The position numbers were made by a program, and so were the translations under genes. From NCBI GenBank assembly GCA_945787595.1, contig CALZJV010000076.1, positions 1 through 29,195 on the forward strand: a DNA stretch of 29,195 bases, written 5' to 3'. The first letter of the stretch is position 1, and each line of letters starts with the position of its first letter. Below the pieces are notes generated by a model that saw nothing but the letters and a program-made list of their open reading frames with translations, made no database searches and had not been told where the DNA came from. Positions 8,699-16,895 of the stretch are shown one piece after another. This DNA is from an uncultured Desulfobacterales bacterium. GTDB taxonomy: Bacteria > Desulfobacterota > Desulfobacteria > Desulfobacterales > JAFDCJ01.

Positions 8699-9460
8699 TC
8701 AACTTTTCTCCATCGCGGCGCTAAATGACTCTTCGACAGCCTGCAGCTGCTTCTCTATCCGGGCGTCAATCTCACCTAAATCCGTTTCGATGATACAGCC
8801 GCCACTTTGAATGTTTTCGGCGGCTTCAAGGGTGACATTATCAATATTTTGCAGCATATTTGATATTTGAGTTTGAGTCTCTTTGATAAATTGCAGGTCG
8901 GATGGGCTCATCTTGATTTTTATTTCACCCGGATCTTCAATTTTGGCGAGCGCTTCTCTGGCAACGCACACCACTATTTCCCTATCAATGGTTACCTCTT
9001 GGCAGATAATTTTCCTGGCGATGGTCAAAGCCAGATCTACCACTTCTTTTTCGATTCTCTGGTGTGTTTCTTTACGAATATTATAAAGCTGGCGCAGCAC
9101 TTCTTGAAGACTCGTCAAAACCGGTTTTATTTTTTTTTCGCCCTGTTCATGCCAGGAGTTTTCACTGTCAATCGCACCCCTTTTCAACCCGTCCGCGAAT
9201 CCCTTCTGGTAAGCTTGCTCGTTTAATTGGGCGGTAGATATTGAGCCTTTTCGAATATTGCAGGTACCGTCATCGTCGGATTGTGAGGCCATACCGGTCC
9301 GATTTGATTCAATTTTTTTATACTTAATCCGTTGAAAATTTTCCTCCGTCGGCGAACAACGCTCAACATTGGCTGGTTCATCAACAGGAATGTCCGGAAA
9401 ACAATGCAATCCGAACCCGGCGAGCCCACTTTTGAATGAGCGTTGTACAGGTCTAGACAA
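8699..9460 (-). CDS. fliH: Flagellar assembly protein FliH
   Basis: FliH is the stator-like regulator of FliI that tethers the ATPase to the C-ring. I choose the TTG at 9458-9460, overlapping the fliG stop, because gaggag lies about 10 nt upstream. The longer in-frame ATG (9547) would overlap fliG by 95 bp. The resulting 253-residue product has a variable N-terminus and the FliH hallmark AYQKGFADGLKRG. A helical core follows (RIEKEVVDLALTIARKIICQ, then ALAKIEDPGEIKIKMSPSDL). It ends with the C-terminal domain GGCIIETDLGEIDARIEKQL, a strong match to FliH/YscL. It precedes fliI by 43 bp. Confidence 0.9.
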   Translation of the reverse strand: MSRPVQRSFKSGLAGFGLHCFPDIPVDEPANVERCSPTEENFQRIKYKKIESNRTGMASQSDDDGTCNIRKGSISTAQLNEQAYQKGFADGLKRGAIDSENSWHEQGEKKIKPVLTSLQEVLRQLYNIRKETHQRIEKEVVDLALTIARKIICQEVTIDREIVVCVAREALAKIEDPGEIKIKMSPSDLQFIKETQTQISNMLQNIDNVTLEAAENIQSGGCIIETDLGEIDARIEKQLQAVEESFSAAMEKS

Positions 9461-10427
9461 TAATCTCTTCTCCTCTTCGTCCACTGATGATGATTTCTCC
9501 TTTGACTTCCATCTCCTGGATAATACCGGTGATGGCCTGTTGTGCATCGGCGACTTCCGTCATCCGGACAGGGCCGAGATCATCAATCTCTTCCTGCAGC
9601 ATGGCACCGGCACGCTCCGACATGTTTTTAAACACCTTTTCCTTGACTTCGTCAGGTGCGGCTTTAAGTGCAGTTGCAAGCTCCACTGTCTCAATTTTGC
9701 GAAGTAATTTCTGAAATCCCCTGTCATCAACCAGTACCAGATCTTCGAACACAAACATTTTCTGTTTGATCTGTGCGGCCATCTCTGCGTCTGTTTCTTC
9801 AATTTCGCTTAAAATCAGTTCACTCGAAATTTCATCAGTCTGATTCAAAATCTCGGCCAGTCGATCCACCCCGCCGCTAATATTGGCTACCGAGCTTTTT
9901 TTATTCTTAAGGATTTCTTTGAAGACCTCATTCACCTCATCAACTATATCAGCGTTCACTTTTTCCAGAGTAACTACTCTCACCGAGACATCCGTTTTTA
10001 TTTCATCCGGCAAATTTGCTATAACGTCACTTGCTACCGGTGATTTAAGATGAAGCAATATTATGGCAATCGTCTGAGGATGCTCGTCTTTTATCAGATC
10101 AGAAATTTCCTCGGCGCTTAAGGTTGCGATCGCTTCCAGCCCTTCGGCCCCACCGGATAAGCTTCCGTTATCCTCTCCGGTATTCAATGGGTGTCCGGAT
10201 CCGGCAGGAAGCCTTTTTTGAGAACGCCCGGCGGTAGTATCCGCAAACTCTTTGGCCACATGTTCAGTGATGTCCGCCGATACCGTTCCCATCTGATCTA
10301 TCTCGCGATACACCACCTGTCGCTCGTCATCGGTTAAACTGTTGAGCATTTGCTCGGCAACTTCTTTACCCAAGGAGCGTATTAAAATGGCCGCTTTTAC
10401 CGGGCCTGTTAAATGACTGTAATTCAT
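9453..10427 (-). CDS. fliG: Flagellar motor switch protein FliG
   Basis: FliG is the switch protein that contacts FliF and the stator and generates torque. The 324-residue product starting at ATG 10425-10427 begins MNYSHLTGPVKAAILIRSLG, typical of FliG. The EHPQTIAIILLHL motif of the middle domain follows. The C-terminal torque domain contains VFEDLVLVDDRGFQKLLRKI, near-universal in FliG, and charged helix residues (ALKAAPDEVKEKVFKNMSER). A TTG six codons upstream (10445) is an alternative start, but neither start has a clear ribosome site. It lies 148 bp after fliF and overlaps the fliH start by 8 bp. Confidence 0.95.
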   Translation of the reverse strand: MNYSHLTGPVKAAILIRSLGKEVAEQMLNSLTDDERQVVYREIDQMGTVSADITEHVAKEFADTTAGRSQKRLPAGSGHPLNTGEDNGSLSGGAEGLEAIATLSAEEISDLIKDEHPQTIAIILLHLKSPVASDVIANLPDEIKTDVSVRVVTLEKVNADIVDEVNEVFKEILKNKKSSVANISGGVDRLAEILNQTDEISSELILSEIEETDAEMAAQIKQKMFVFEDLVLVDDRGFQKLLRKIETVELATALKAAPDEVKEKVFKNMSERAGAMLQEEIDDLGPVRMTEVADAQQAITGIIQEMEVKGEIIISGRRGEEIIV

Positions 10428-10575
10428 AGTGACTGCTGACGGCAACTGTGCTTAAATTGAAAATGATAAATTTGCCGTGGCGGCCCCGAATAAGAATTGA
10501 CTACACCGACAGCGTTCCTTAACCTGGCTGCCGGTTATCGTTAACCCGCAGTCTGTTAATTGATGTGTTAAGCGA

Positions 10576-12183
10576 CTAACCATCTTTGATCCATTGACGC
10601 ATGACTCCCACAGATGCGTCCTTGTCGCTGGCAATCAATTGAGTCGCCTGATCTCTAAACATCAGATTTTTGGCAGACGGATCAAATTCACTTTCAAGCT
10701 CACCCACAGTTTTGGGAAGCTGCTTGAACATCTGCATATCTTGAAACGAATATTCAGTCAGCCAGCGAACTAACGGTTTGACAAAAAACAAGAAAGATAA
10801 AATTAAAAAGAGACTTAAGAAACCGTACTTCATATAAGACTGGTACTTTTTAAGAACCTCGAGCCATCCAGGCTCAGGAACGGGTGCTTCTTCCTCTTCC
10901 AGCTGTGTAGTCTCAAAAGGTATGTTAACAATGTCAACCTCATCCCCCCGGGATGAATCGAAATTCACAGCTCGTTTAACTATGTTTTCAAATTTTGTCA
11001 TTTCTTCGGTCGATCTAGGAATATATTCCCATTCAAATTTTCCTCTCTTCTTTTCGATACGCTTATAGGTGCCATCCACAAGAACCGCGATTGAAATCCG
11101 GGTCATCTCCCCCACCGGATCATTTATGCGACTGATGACCTTACCAATTTCGTAATTGACGGTATGATCTTTTTTTTCAAATGTTGAATTACTATCCACT
11201 GACCTGCTTTGTTGGTCGGCAGTACTGTCCCCCGGCATATTGGAGCGGATGCCTGGTATTCCCTGGGCAGTTTTCCCAGGTTCGCTGGTTATTTCATTTA
11301 GCACCTGTTCACTGCGTACCACTTTGTTATCCGGTAGATAGAGTTCTTCTGTTCTTTCCTGCTTTTTAAAGTCAAATGAACATGACAATCTGACGATGGC
11401 TTTATTTTCTCCCAGAGCTGATTCCAGCATAGTCCTGACTCTATTTTCCAGGCCTTTTTCGACTCTGGCCTGATAATCTAGCTGATCGGAACTGAAACTC
11501 CCAAAAGAGGACGAATCATTGGCACCGGCAAGCATTTTCCCGTTGCTGTCGACAACGGTCACACTTTCAGCGCTTAATCGTGCTACGCTAGATGACACCA
11601 GATGGACGATCCCTTTGACTTGACTCTGGTTTAACACTTTTCCCGGCCGCAGTTTCAAAACCACAGAGGCGGTCGCCGGCTCCTCTTCTTCAACAAAGAG
11701 AGATTTTTCGGACATTACGATATGGACTCTGCAGCTTTCGATCTCTTCAATTCGGTTGATGGTGCGGGCCAATTCCCCTTGCAGTGCCCTCTGGAAGTTG
11801 ACGTTCTGAGCAAAGGCGGTCATCCCCAATTTCGTATTATCAAAAATCTCAAACCCGATTCCACCGCCCTGGGGGAGCCCTGCTGAGGCCAATTGCATCC
11901 GGGTTTCATAAATATACTGCTCCGGGATCAGGATCGTTGTGCCATTGGATGCAATTCGATACTGAATTTTCTGTTCCTTGAGCTTGCTCAATATAGCGCT
12001 GGCATCTTCCGAATCTAAATTGGCATATAGCGGTTGGAATTCACTTTGCCCCGACCAGGTAAACAGAAAAATGAATCCGGCAACAGATCCTAAAATCAAT
12101 GTCGCCAGGGTTAATTTTTTGCCAAGACTGAGATTGGAAAACGCTGCATTTAATTGTGACAGTATTTGACTATTGGCTCCCAT
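10576..12183 (-). CDS. fliF: Flagellar MS-ring protein FliF
   Basis: FliF forms the MS ring in the inner membrane, the platform for export gate and switch. The 535-residue protein has an N-terminal transmembrane helix (LTLATLILGSVAGFIFLFTW). It then has the YscJ-like ring-building domains, with LASAGLPQGGGIGFEIFDN and the signature RALQGELARTINRIEEIESCRVHIVMSEKSLF split over residues about 125-160. A second transmembrane segment follows (YGFLSLFLILSFLFFVKPLV), and the FliG-binding tail ends QLIASDKDASVGVMRQWIKDG. Length is normal. The ATG has an AGGGGTG ribosome site. It lies between fliE and fliG. Confidence 0.96.
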   Translation of the reverse strand: MGANSQILSQLNAAFSNLSLGKKLTLATLILGSVAGFIFLFTWSGQSEFQPLYANLDSEDASAILSKLKEQKIQYRIASNGTTILIPEQYIYETRMQLASAGLPQGGGIGFEIFDNTKLGMTAFAQNVNFQRALQGELARTINRIEEIESCRVHIVMSEKSLFVEEEEPATASVVLKLRPGKVLNQSQVKGIVHLVSSSVARLSAESVTVVDSNGKMLAGANDSSSFGSFSSDQLDYQARVEKGLENRVRTMLESALGENKAIVRLSCSFDFKKQERTEELYLPDNKVVRSEQVLNEITSEPGKTAQGIPGIRSNMPGDSTADQQSRSVDSNSTFEKKDHTVNYEIGKVISRINDPVGEMTRISIAVLVDGTYKRIEKKRGKFEWEYIPRSTEEMTKFENIVKRAVNFDSSRGDEVDIVNIPFETTQLEEEEAPVPEPGWLEVLKKYQSYMKYGFLSLFLILSFLFFVKPLVRWLTEYSFQDMQMFKQLPKTVGELESEFDPSAKNLMFRDQATQLIASDKDASVGVMRQWIKDG

Positions 12184-12216
12184 AACACCCCTGACTTATA
12201 AATGTCCGATATCTAT

Positions 12217-12519
12217 CTAGATCGGCATGCGCATAATTCGATCATACGCTGAAACGACTTTGTTGCGAATCTGCATCAGCAGCTCAAAAGAGATACTCGC
12301 TTTTTCCATGGCAATCATGGTACGGTGAATATCGGGTTGTTTGCCGGTGGATAGGTCGTTGATACTAGAATCTGCTTCCACCTGGTGCTGATTGACCTGA
12401 TTAATAGAATCAGTCAGCATTTTGCCGAAAGAACCCGAATTTGATGACAGTTCCGGCTTCCTGCTGATGGCAGTCCCGACCGGAGGATGTATAGGATTTT
12501 GTATCTTGATATCGTCCAT
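12217..12519 (-). CDS. fliE: Flagellar hook-basal body protein FliE
   Basis: FliE joins the MS ring/export gate to the proximal rod. The 100-residue product has the family's features: SGSFGKMLTDSINQVNQHQVEAD and a C-terminal half MIAMEKASISFELLMQIRNK followed by VVSAYDRIMRMPI, which closely matches the canonical end of FliE. It starts 2 bp beyond the flgC stop with a weak site (ggtaaataacg), so it is probably coupled to flgC. fliF follows 33 bp downstream. Confidence 0.95.
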   Translation of the reverse strand: MDDIKIQNPIHPPVGTAISRKPELSSNSGSFGKMLTDSINQVNQHQVEADSSINDLSTGKQPDIHRTMIAMEKASISFELLMQIRNKVVSAYDRIMRMPI

Positions 12520-12521
12520 CG

Positions 12522-12959
12522 TTATTTACCTATTTCCAATGCTGTTGATGCCATTTCCTTGGCCGCTTTAAGGGCGGTTACATTGGCCTCATAACCCCGG
12601 GTCGCCGAGATCATGTTTACCATTTCTTCCATTACATTTATGTTCGGCATGGCAACATATCCTTTATCATCGGCATCCGGATGCCCAGGGTCATATTTCA
12701 TCACAGGCGGATTTGAATCTTCAATGACACGGTCGACTTGTACAATCGATAATTGCTTCCTTTGACGGTCCGCCAATATTTTTTTAAAGGATTCCTCAAG
12801 CGGCCGAGCTGTAAAAATTGCCTCTTTTCTTCGGTAGGGCCCACCCTCTCTGGTGCGGGTTGTGTTGACATTGGCAAGATTGCCTGAAATTAGATTCATG
12901 CGAAGCCGCTGGGCACTGAGCCCCGACGAACTCGCAGAAATTGCATCAAAAAAGTCCAT
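12522..12959 (-). CDS. flgC: Flagellar basal-body rod protein FlgC
   Basis: FlgC is a proximal rod subunit. The 145-residue protein begins MDFFDAISASSSGLSAQRLR and has the rod signature ISGNLANVNTTRTREGGPYRRKEAIF. It then has YVAMPNINVMEEMVNMISATRGYEANVTAL and ends in a helix containing KAAKEMASTALEIGK. These are diagnostic of FlgC. The ATG overlaps the flgB stop (TAATG) and is preceded by ggggaggt, so translation is coupled to flgB. Length is normal. Confidence 0.96.
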   Translation of the reverse strand: MDFFDAISASSSGLSAQRLRMNLISGNLANVNTTRTREGGPYRRKEAIFTARPLEESFKKILADRQRKQLSIVQVDRVIEDSNPPVMKYDPGHPDADDKGYVAMPNINVMEEMVNMISATRGYEANVTALKAAKEMASTALEIGK

Positions 12960-13378
12960 TAATTGCTACCTCCCCTGATTGCCCTTCTTAATCCGTTAAA
13001 TTTCTGAGATATGATTTGTGCGGCGGTTTTATATAATAACGTGTTTTCAGCCATTCTGCCCATTGTCCGATCAAGATCAACGGTATTGCCGTCACCTCTC
13101 AAGCTAAATTCCGGGGACTTGGCAACCTTAAGTTTTACCTGTTCCGCTGGATTATGTTTAAGCGGAAAATGACCGGGCTGAGTCTGCACAAGTTGAATTC
13201 CGGAGGCAGAGTCCTGGTCTGCGTTCATTTCTTCTGCGACAGCTAGTTCCACGGCTTTGTAGTTCGGCGTGTCCATGTTGGCGATATTCGACGCCAGTAC
13301 TCGATGTTGCAGTGATCTTAAATTCAGCGACCTTTCCAGCAAAGAAATCGTGTCGCGGAAAATTCCGTTGGTCGGCAC
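12959..13378 (-). CDS. flgB: Flagellar basal-body rod protein FlgB
   Basis: FlgB is a proximal rod subunit and the first structural gene of the operon. The 139-residue product carries the rod signature VLASNIANMDTPNYKAVELA and the FlgB-specific NTVDLDRTMGRMAENTLLYK, and ends KFNGLRRAIRGGSN. The start is GTG at 13376-13378, supported by AAGGAGGG 10 nt upstream. It lies 32 bp after the stop of the sigma-54 activator, with no room for a terminator, so both are probably co-transcribed from the sigma-54 promoter at 15069-15085. Confidence 0.95.
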   Translation of the reverse strand: MPTNGIFRDTISLLERSLNLRSLQHRVLASNIANMDTPNYKAVELAVAEEMNADQDSASGIQLVQTQPGHFPLKHNPAEQVKLKVAKSPEFSLRGDGNTVDLDRTMGRMAENTLLYKTAAQIISQKFNGLRRAIRGGSN

Positions 13379-13410
13379 TGTTTATATCCCTCCTTCAAAT
13401 TTGTATAGTT

Positions 13411-14835
13411 TCAAAGATGATTGGCAGCAATATCCGTACCAACTCTTTGCTCAGCACTTTTAGCGCTAATCGTACTACTCTCCTCTCTATATTCCCGCAA
13501 TTTGTTTCGCAGAGTCCGAATACTGATTCCTAAAAGCTCCGCCGCATGGGTGCGGTTGTCATTGACATCTGTTAAAGTTCGAAAAATCAGCTCTCTTTCC
13601 ATCTCTCGGACGGTATAACCGGCATTAACGGGAAAGTTAGCCGCCGACTCAGGTTCGGATTCAGATAAATCTAGCAGCAGGTTCTCGGGCAAAATAATCC
13701 CGCCAGCGCTTATTAGCACTGCCCTCTCCATGGTGTTTTCCAACTCGCGAATATTACCTTTCCAACTGAAATTTATCAGCATTTTCATCGCAATATCATC
13801 AATTCCGGTAATTGTTTTCTGGTTGGCTATGCAATATTTATTAAGAAAGTGTCCGGCCAACAGCTTAATATCTTCTTTTCTCTCACGTAGAGGTGGAAGG
13901 GTTAAGGGAATCACATTGATTCGATAGTATAAATCCTCTCTAAACTTACTTTCGGTTACCGCAGTTCTCAGATCCACATTGCTGATGGCGATCACTCGGG
14001 CATCGATGGGAATTGGACGAGTACCACCGATACGGTCAATTTCTTTTTCCTGTAAGACCCGCAGCAACTTCGCCTGGAGCGGCAACGGCATTTCACTGAT
14101 CTCATCGAGGACGATGGTCCCTTTTTTTGCCAACTCAAATTTTCCGGTCTTGCGGCCTATCGCTCCTGTAAAAGAACCCTTTTCATGTCCGAACAATTCG
14201 CTTTCTGCCAGCGTGTCCGGCAATGCCGCGCAGTTTACAGCGACATAGGGGGCCTGAGGATTACGGCTGTGGTGATGAACATAGGCTGCCAATAACTCTT
14301 TGCCGGTACCACTTTCGCCCTGAATGAGCACCGTGGCCGTACTAGGGGCAACTGACCTTGCTCGGTTCAGCAAATCCTGAAATTTTCGGTTTCGGGTAAG
14401 GATTTCCTTGCCGATCGGTTGATCGCCCGGCGATTTTCGATTATTTTTTGTCTGCCTGTCTGCATTTGAAAGGCGGATGGCCCTTTTAACTGTTTTTTCC
14501 AGAGTCTCAACTGAAAACGGCTTCAGGAGATAATCGCTGGCGCCTGCATGCATGGCCTCAACGGCATTGTGCACGGTTCCGTTGGCAGCGATGACAATTA
14601 CCGGAATCTGTGGTGATACCTTTTTTACCGAGCCTAAAACATCCCCACCCTCAATTCCCGGTGTCTGCTCATTGATGATCACCATGCTGTATTTTGTTGT
14701 CCTGAACATGTCCATGGCTTGTGATCCATCAGAGGCACTTTCAACCGGAAAGCCGACATGTTTTAAATTCTGCGTGAGTTCTTTTCGGTTATCCGATTGA
14801 TCATCAACAATTAAGATGGGTGAAAGGCCGGTCAA
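13411..14835 (-). CDS. FlrC/FlbD-like sigma-54 activator with degenerate receiver
   Basis: This is an NtrC-family enhancer-binding protein of 474 residues, probably the activator of hook-basal-body promoters. Residues 6-120 are a receiver: the acidic pair D11-D12 and K105 (YLLKPF) remain, but the phospho-acceptor position is N55 (MVIINEQTPGIEG) and the switch Thr is A83. Residues 145-380 are the AAA+ domain with Walker A GESGTGKE (173-180), a sigma-54 contact loop GSFTGA (220-225, Ser for the usual Ala), Walker B IVLDE, and RELENTMERAV. The C-terminus has a Fis-type HTH (HAAELLGISIRTLRNKL). The start is TTG with GGAG 7 nt upstream. No histidine kinase gene lies beside it. The location directly before flgB supports the flagellar role; the exact FlrC orthology is inference. 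Confidence 0.88.
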   Translation of the reverse strand: MTGLSPILIVDDQSDNRKELTQNLKHVGFPVESASDGSQAMDMFRTTKYSMVIINEQTPGIEGGDVLGSVKKVSPQIPVIVIAANGTVHNAVEAMHAGASDYLLKPFSVETLEKTVKRAIRLSNADRQTKNNRKSPGDQPIGKEILTRNRKFQDLLNRARSVAPSTATVLIQGESGTGKELLAAYVHHHSRNPQAPYVAVNCAALPDTLAESELFGHEKGSFTGAIGRKTGKFELAKKGTIVLDEISEMPLPLQAKLLRVLQEKEIDRIGGTRPIPIDARVIAISNVDLRTAVTESKFREDLYYRINVIPLTLPPLRERKEDIKLLAGHFLNKYCIANQKTITGIDDIAMKMLINFSWKGNIRELENTMERAVLISAGGIILPENLLLDLSESEPESAANFPVNAGYTVREMERELIFRTLTDVNDNRTHAAELLGISIRTLRNKLREYREESSTISAKSAEQRVGTDIAANHL

Positions 14836-15425
14836 ATTTAACTCCGTTTAACTCTGTAATTCGAAGCATAGAATACAGGGTGATAGCACAATGAGGTTTT
14901 AATGATTGGATCGATAAATCGGCGAAATTGCTTTTATCGAGCGGCAAAGTTACGGTCAAGTTCCGTCAAACTCGACATGCCGGCATTCCACCATTGCCCT
15001 ATTCCAGGTTCAGGGTAAAGAATTCAAAGCTCTAAAACTTCTGATTTAGCATAAACCATCTTAATATCAGCAAATATCATGCCACCGAAGAATAATACAA
15101 AATCAGTATATTAATACCTATATCGCATTTAAAATCAGATATATAAATCGCCAGTCAAACCTGGACCGATCGATATACTCACTGCAAAATTTGTCAAATA
15201 TCAGATAAAGAGAGTCACTGAGTTGACGCTAAGGGAATACCGCACACAGGATGTCTGCTATCGATGAGAAGGTGTGTCACATGAGTGCGTGTCAGTGGCG
15301 GTTCGTAAGATCGAGTTGGTGTCGGATTGTCCATAATGGGCTATAATGAATACAAACCCAATGGATAGCTGGTGATGCGGTTACTTCGTGCCTGATGCCA
15401 GAATGTCGAGTATAAAGAGACCTCT
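14836..15425. other. Regulatory gap between the two sigma-54 activators
   Basis: About 590 bp with no credible gene. It contains the sigma-54 promoter match at 15069-15085 and a leader of roughly 220 nt. An 18-bp imperfect inverted repeat pairs 14970-14987 with 15395-15412 (actcgacat against atgtcgagt at the outer ends), and its left arm contains the palindrome atgccggcat. In vibrios a histidine kinase gene (flrB) sits between flrA and flrC; I find no H-box or ATP-binding motifs here in any frame. Confidence 0.5.
15069..15085 (-). promoter_or_regulatory. Sigma-54 promoter match for the FlrC-like gene and flgB operon
   Basis: The minus strand reads GTGGCATGATATTTGCT. GG and GC are 10 bp apart, and the match to TGGCACG-N4-TTGCT differs at one position (T for C). 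The start would be near 15057, about 220 nt upstream of the activator gene. Upstream sequence to 15425 is long enough for enhancer sites. Confidence 0.72.
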
Positions 15426-16487
15426 TTAAATATTGCAGGGTTGCAGCTGGTGTCTTTTTATTTTTTCCACCAAAGTAGTTCGATTGAGATGAAGGAGTTT
15501 AGCAGCCTTGTTTTTGACCCATTTGGTTTTCTCGAGTGATTGTAAAATCAATGATTTTTCAAATTCGGTTACAGCGCTGTTTAGACAGATACCATCATCC
15601 GAAATTTCAAGGGCTGCCGAAGGTTCATAATTTTGTGAGTTTCTCAGCTCAGGCGGTAAATCGATAGCCGCAATTTCTCCGCTGCCTTTTAAAACAACCA
15701 GTCGCTCCACCATGTTTTTCAATTCCCGGACATTTCCAGGCCAAGGGTAACTCATCATCATGGACATGGCTTCTTGGGTAACCTCTTTCACCTCGCGATT
15801 GTTTTTCCGATTGGACTGTTCCATAAAAAAGGAAGTCAGGTGAGGTATATCGGACATCCGTTCTCTTAGGGAAGGGAGCATCAGTGGAATAACATAAAGT
15901 CGATAATACAGGTCTTCCCGAAAACTTCCTTTTTGGACCTCTTCGGACAAATCTCGATGGGTCGCTGCGATAATTCTGACATCAACCTTGATCGTTTTAG
16001 ATCCTCCCACCTGCTCAAACTCACCTTCTTCAAGCACCTTCAATACTTTGACCTGAAGGTCTGAACTCATATCGCCGATTTCATCTAATAAGATGGTACC
16101 ACGGTCTGCAAGTTCAAACTTGCCCAGTTTTGAGGATGTGGCTCCCGTAAAAGCACCTCGAACGTGCCCGAACAATTCACTTTCCAATAAGTTTTCAGGT
16201 ATGGCTCCACAATTAATTGAAATGAAAGGCTTGTTCACTCGTTTTGATTTCTGGTGGATGGCTTTGGCGACCAATCCTTTCCCGGTACCTGTTTCACCAT
16301 TAAGGAGGATGGTGCTGTCACAATCCGCCACCTTTTCTACGAGGGCGAACATTTCTCTCATTTTTTTGCTTTGACCAATGATATTCCTAAATCCATATTC
16401 CCCATTCAATTGTGGTGCTTGCATATTGCTGGAATCACTGGTATTTGATGTGTCCTGGATGGGGTTATTTAGCGCTGCATTCTGCAC
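15426..16487 (-). CDS. FleQ/FlrA-like sigma-54 activator lacking a receiver
   Basis: This is a 353-residue sigma-54-dependent activator that is essentially AAA+ plus HTH. A short polar N-terminus (residues 1-30) replaces the regulatory domain. The AAA+ domain starts FRNIIGQSKKMREMFALVEK, with Walker A GETGTGKG (64-71), an intact GAFTGA loop (111-116), Walker B TILLDE (131-136), and FREDLYYRLYVIPLMLPSLRERM. The C-terminal HTH NKAAKLLHLNRTTLVEKIKR resembles the FleQ/FlrA type (NRTTLVEK). FleQ and FlrA normally carry an N-terminal FleQ domain, so this is a shortened relative or is controlled by level or by a partner protein. It has its own sigma-54 promoter match at 16626-16642. It lies upstream of the FlrC-like gene in the flrA-flrC arrangement. 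Assignment as flagellar master regulator is inference. Confidence 0.85.
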   Translation of the reverse strand: MQNAALNNPIQDTSNTSDSSNMQAPQLNGEYGFRNIIGQSKKMREMFALVEKVADCDSTILLNGETGTGKGLVAKAIHQKSKRVNKPFISINCGAIPENLLESELFGHVRGAFTGATSSKLGKFELADRGTILLDEIGDMSSDLQVKVLKVLEEGEFEQVGGSKTIKVDVRIIAATHRDLSEEVQKGSFREDLYYRLYVIPLMLPSLRERMSDIPHLTSFFMEQSNRKNNREVKEVTQEAMSMMMSYPWPGNVRELKNMVERLVVLKGSGEIAAIDLPPELRNSQNYEPSAALEISDDGICLNSAVTEFEKSLILQSLEKTKWVKNKAAKLLHLNRTTLVEKIKRHQLQPCNI

Positions 16488-16625
16488 TCCTGCCTCCTCA
16501 ATATTACTATCTTCGAATTAATTTATAATCATAAAGCGAGATTCCTTCTCGCCAAAAATAATATATTTTTAAATAGAAATACAATCAGGTTTTCAGATGG
16601 CACTAACAGGGTGGCAAATCGAAAA

Positions 16626-16642
16626 AGCAATATCCATGCCGT
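16626..16642 (-). promoter_or_regulatory. Sigma-54 promoter match upstream of the FleQ-like activator
   Basis: The minus strand reads ACGGCATGGATATTGCT. GG and GC are 10 bp apart, the -12 TTGCT is perfect, and the -24 is CGGCATG instead of TGGCACG. It closely resembles the match at 15069-15085. The start would be near 16615, leaving a leader of about 128 nt. If real, the activator gene itself depends on sigma-54, unusual for a top-tier flagellar regulator. Confidence 0.58.
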
Positions 16643-16837
16643 AATAAAGTTTACTAGATGACGGGAAGGATGCCTTGGACAGGTCTCTTTGAGGAGCGAC
16701 AAGAAATTTACAATATGAGGTGTAATTGAGGGGAGAGTTGATACAATATTTTGTGGGGAGAGTTTTTTATGCTCAAAAGAATAAAAACATAAAAAATTGT
16801 GTTCGGCCAGAAAAGGAAAACATGACTCTCTGTGTGC

Positions 16838-16895
16838 CCAGCAATCGTCGCTTCATTTTATGCAAATTGCAAAAAAATGAAACGGCGATTGCTGG
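16838..16895. repeat. Long imperfect inverted repeat (22-bp arms)
   Basis: Left arm 16838-16859 starts CCAGCAATCG and right arm 16874-16895 ends CGATTGCTGG. The two arms pair at 20 of 22 positions, and one of the two mismatches would be a G-U wobble in RNA. The 14-nt loop overlaps a near-palindrome tgcaaattgca. Outer TTCGGC (16802-16807) and GCCGAA (16904-16909) can extend the fold. No T-tract follows on the plus strand, so a simple terminator is unlikely. It could be an intergenic repeat-family element, a structured RNA, or a protein-binding site. Confidence 0.7.

Noticed and set aside
9461..9547. Longer FliH start at ATG 9547
   Set aside because: It would overlap fliG by 95 bp; the TTG at 9460 has a well-placed GAGGAG and overlaps the stop only slightly.
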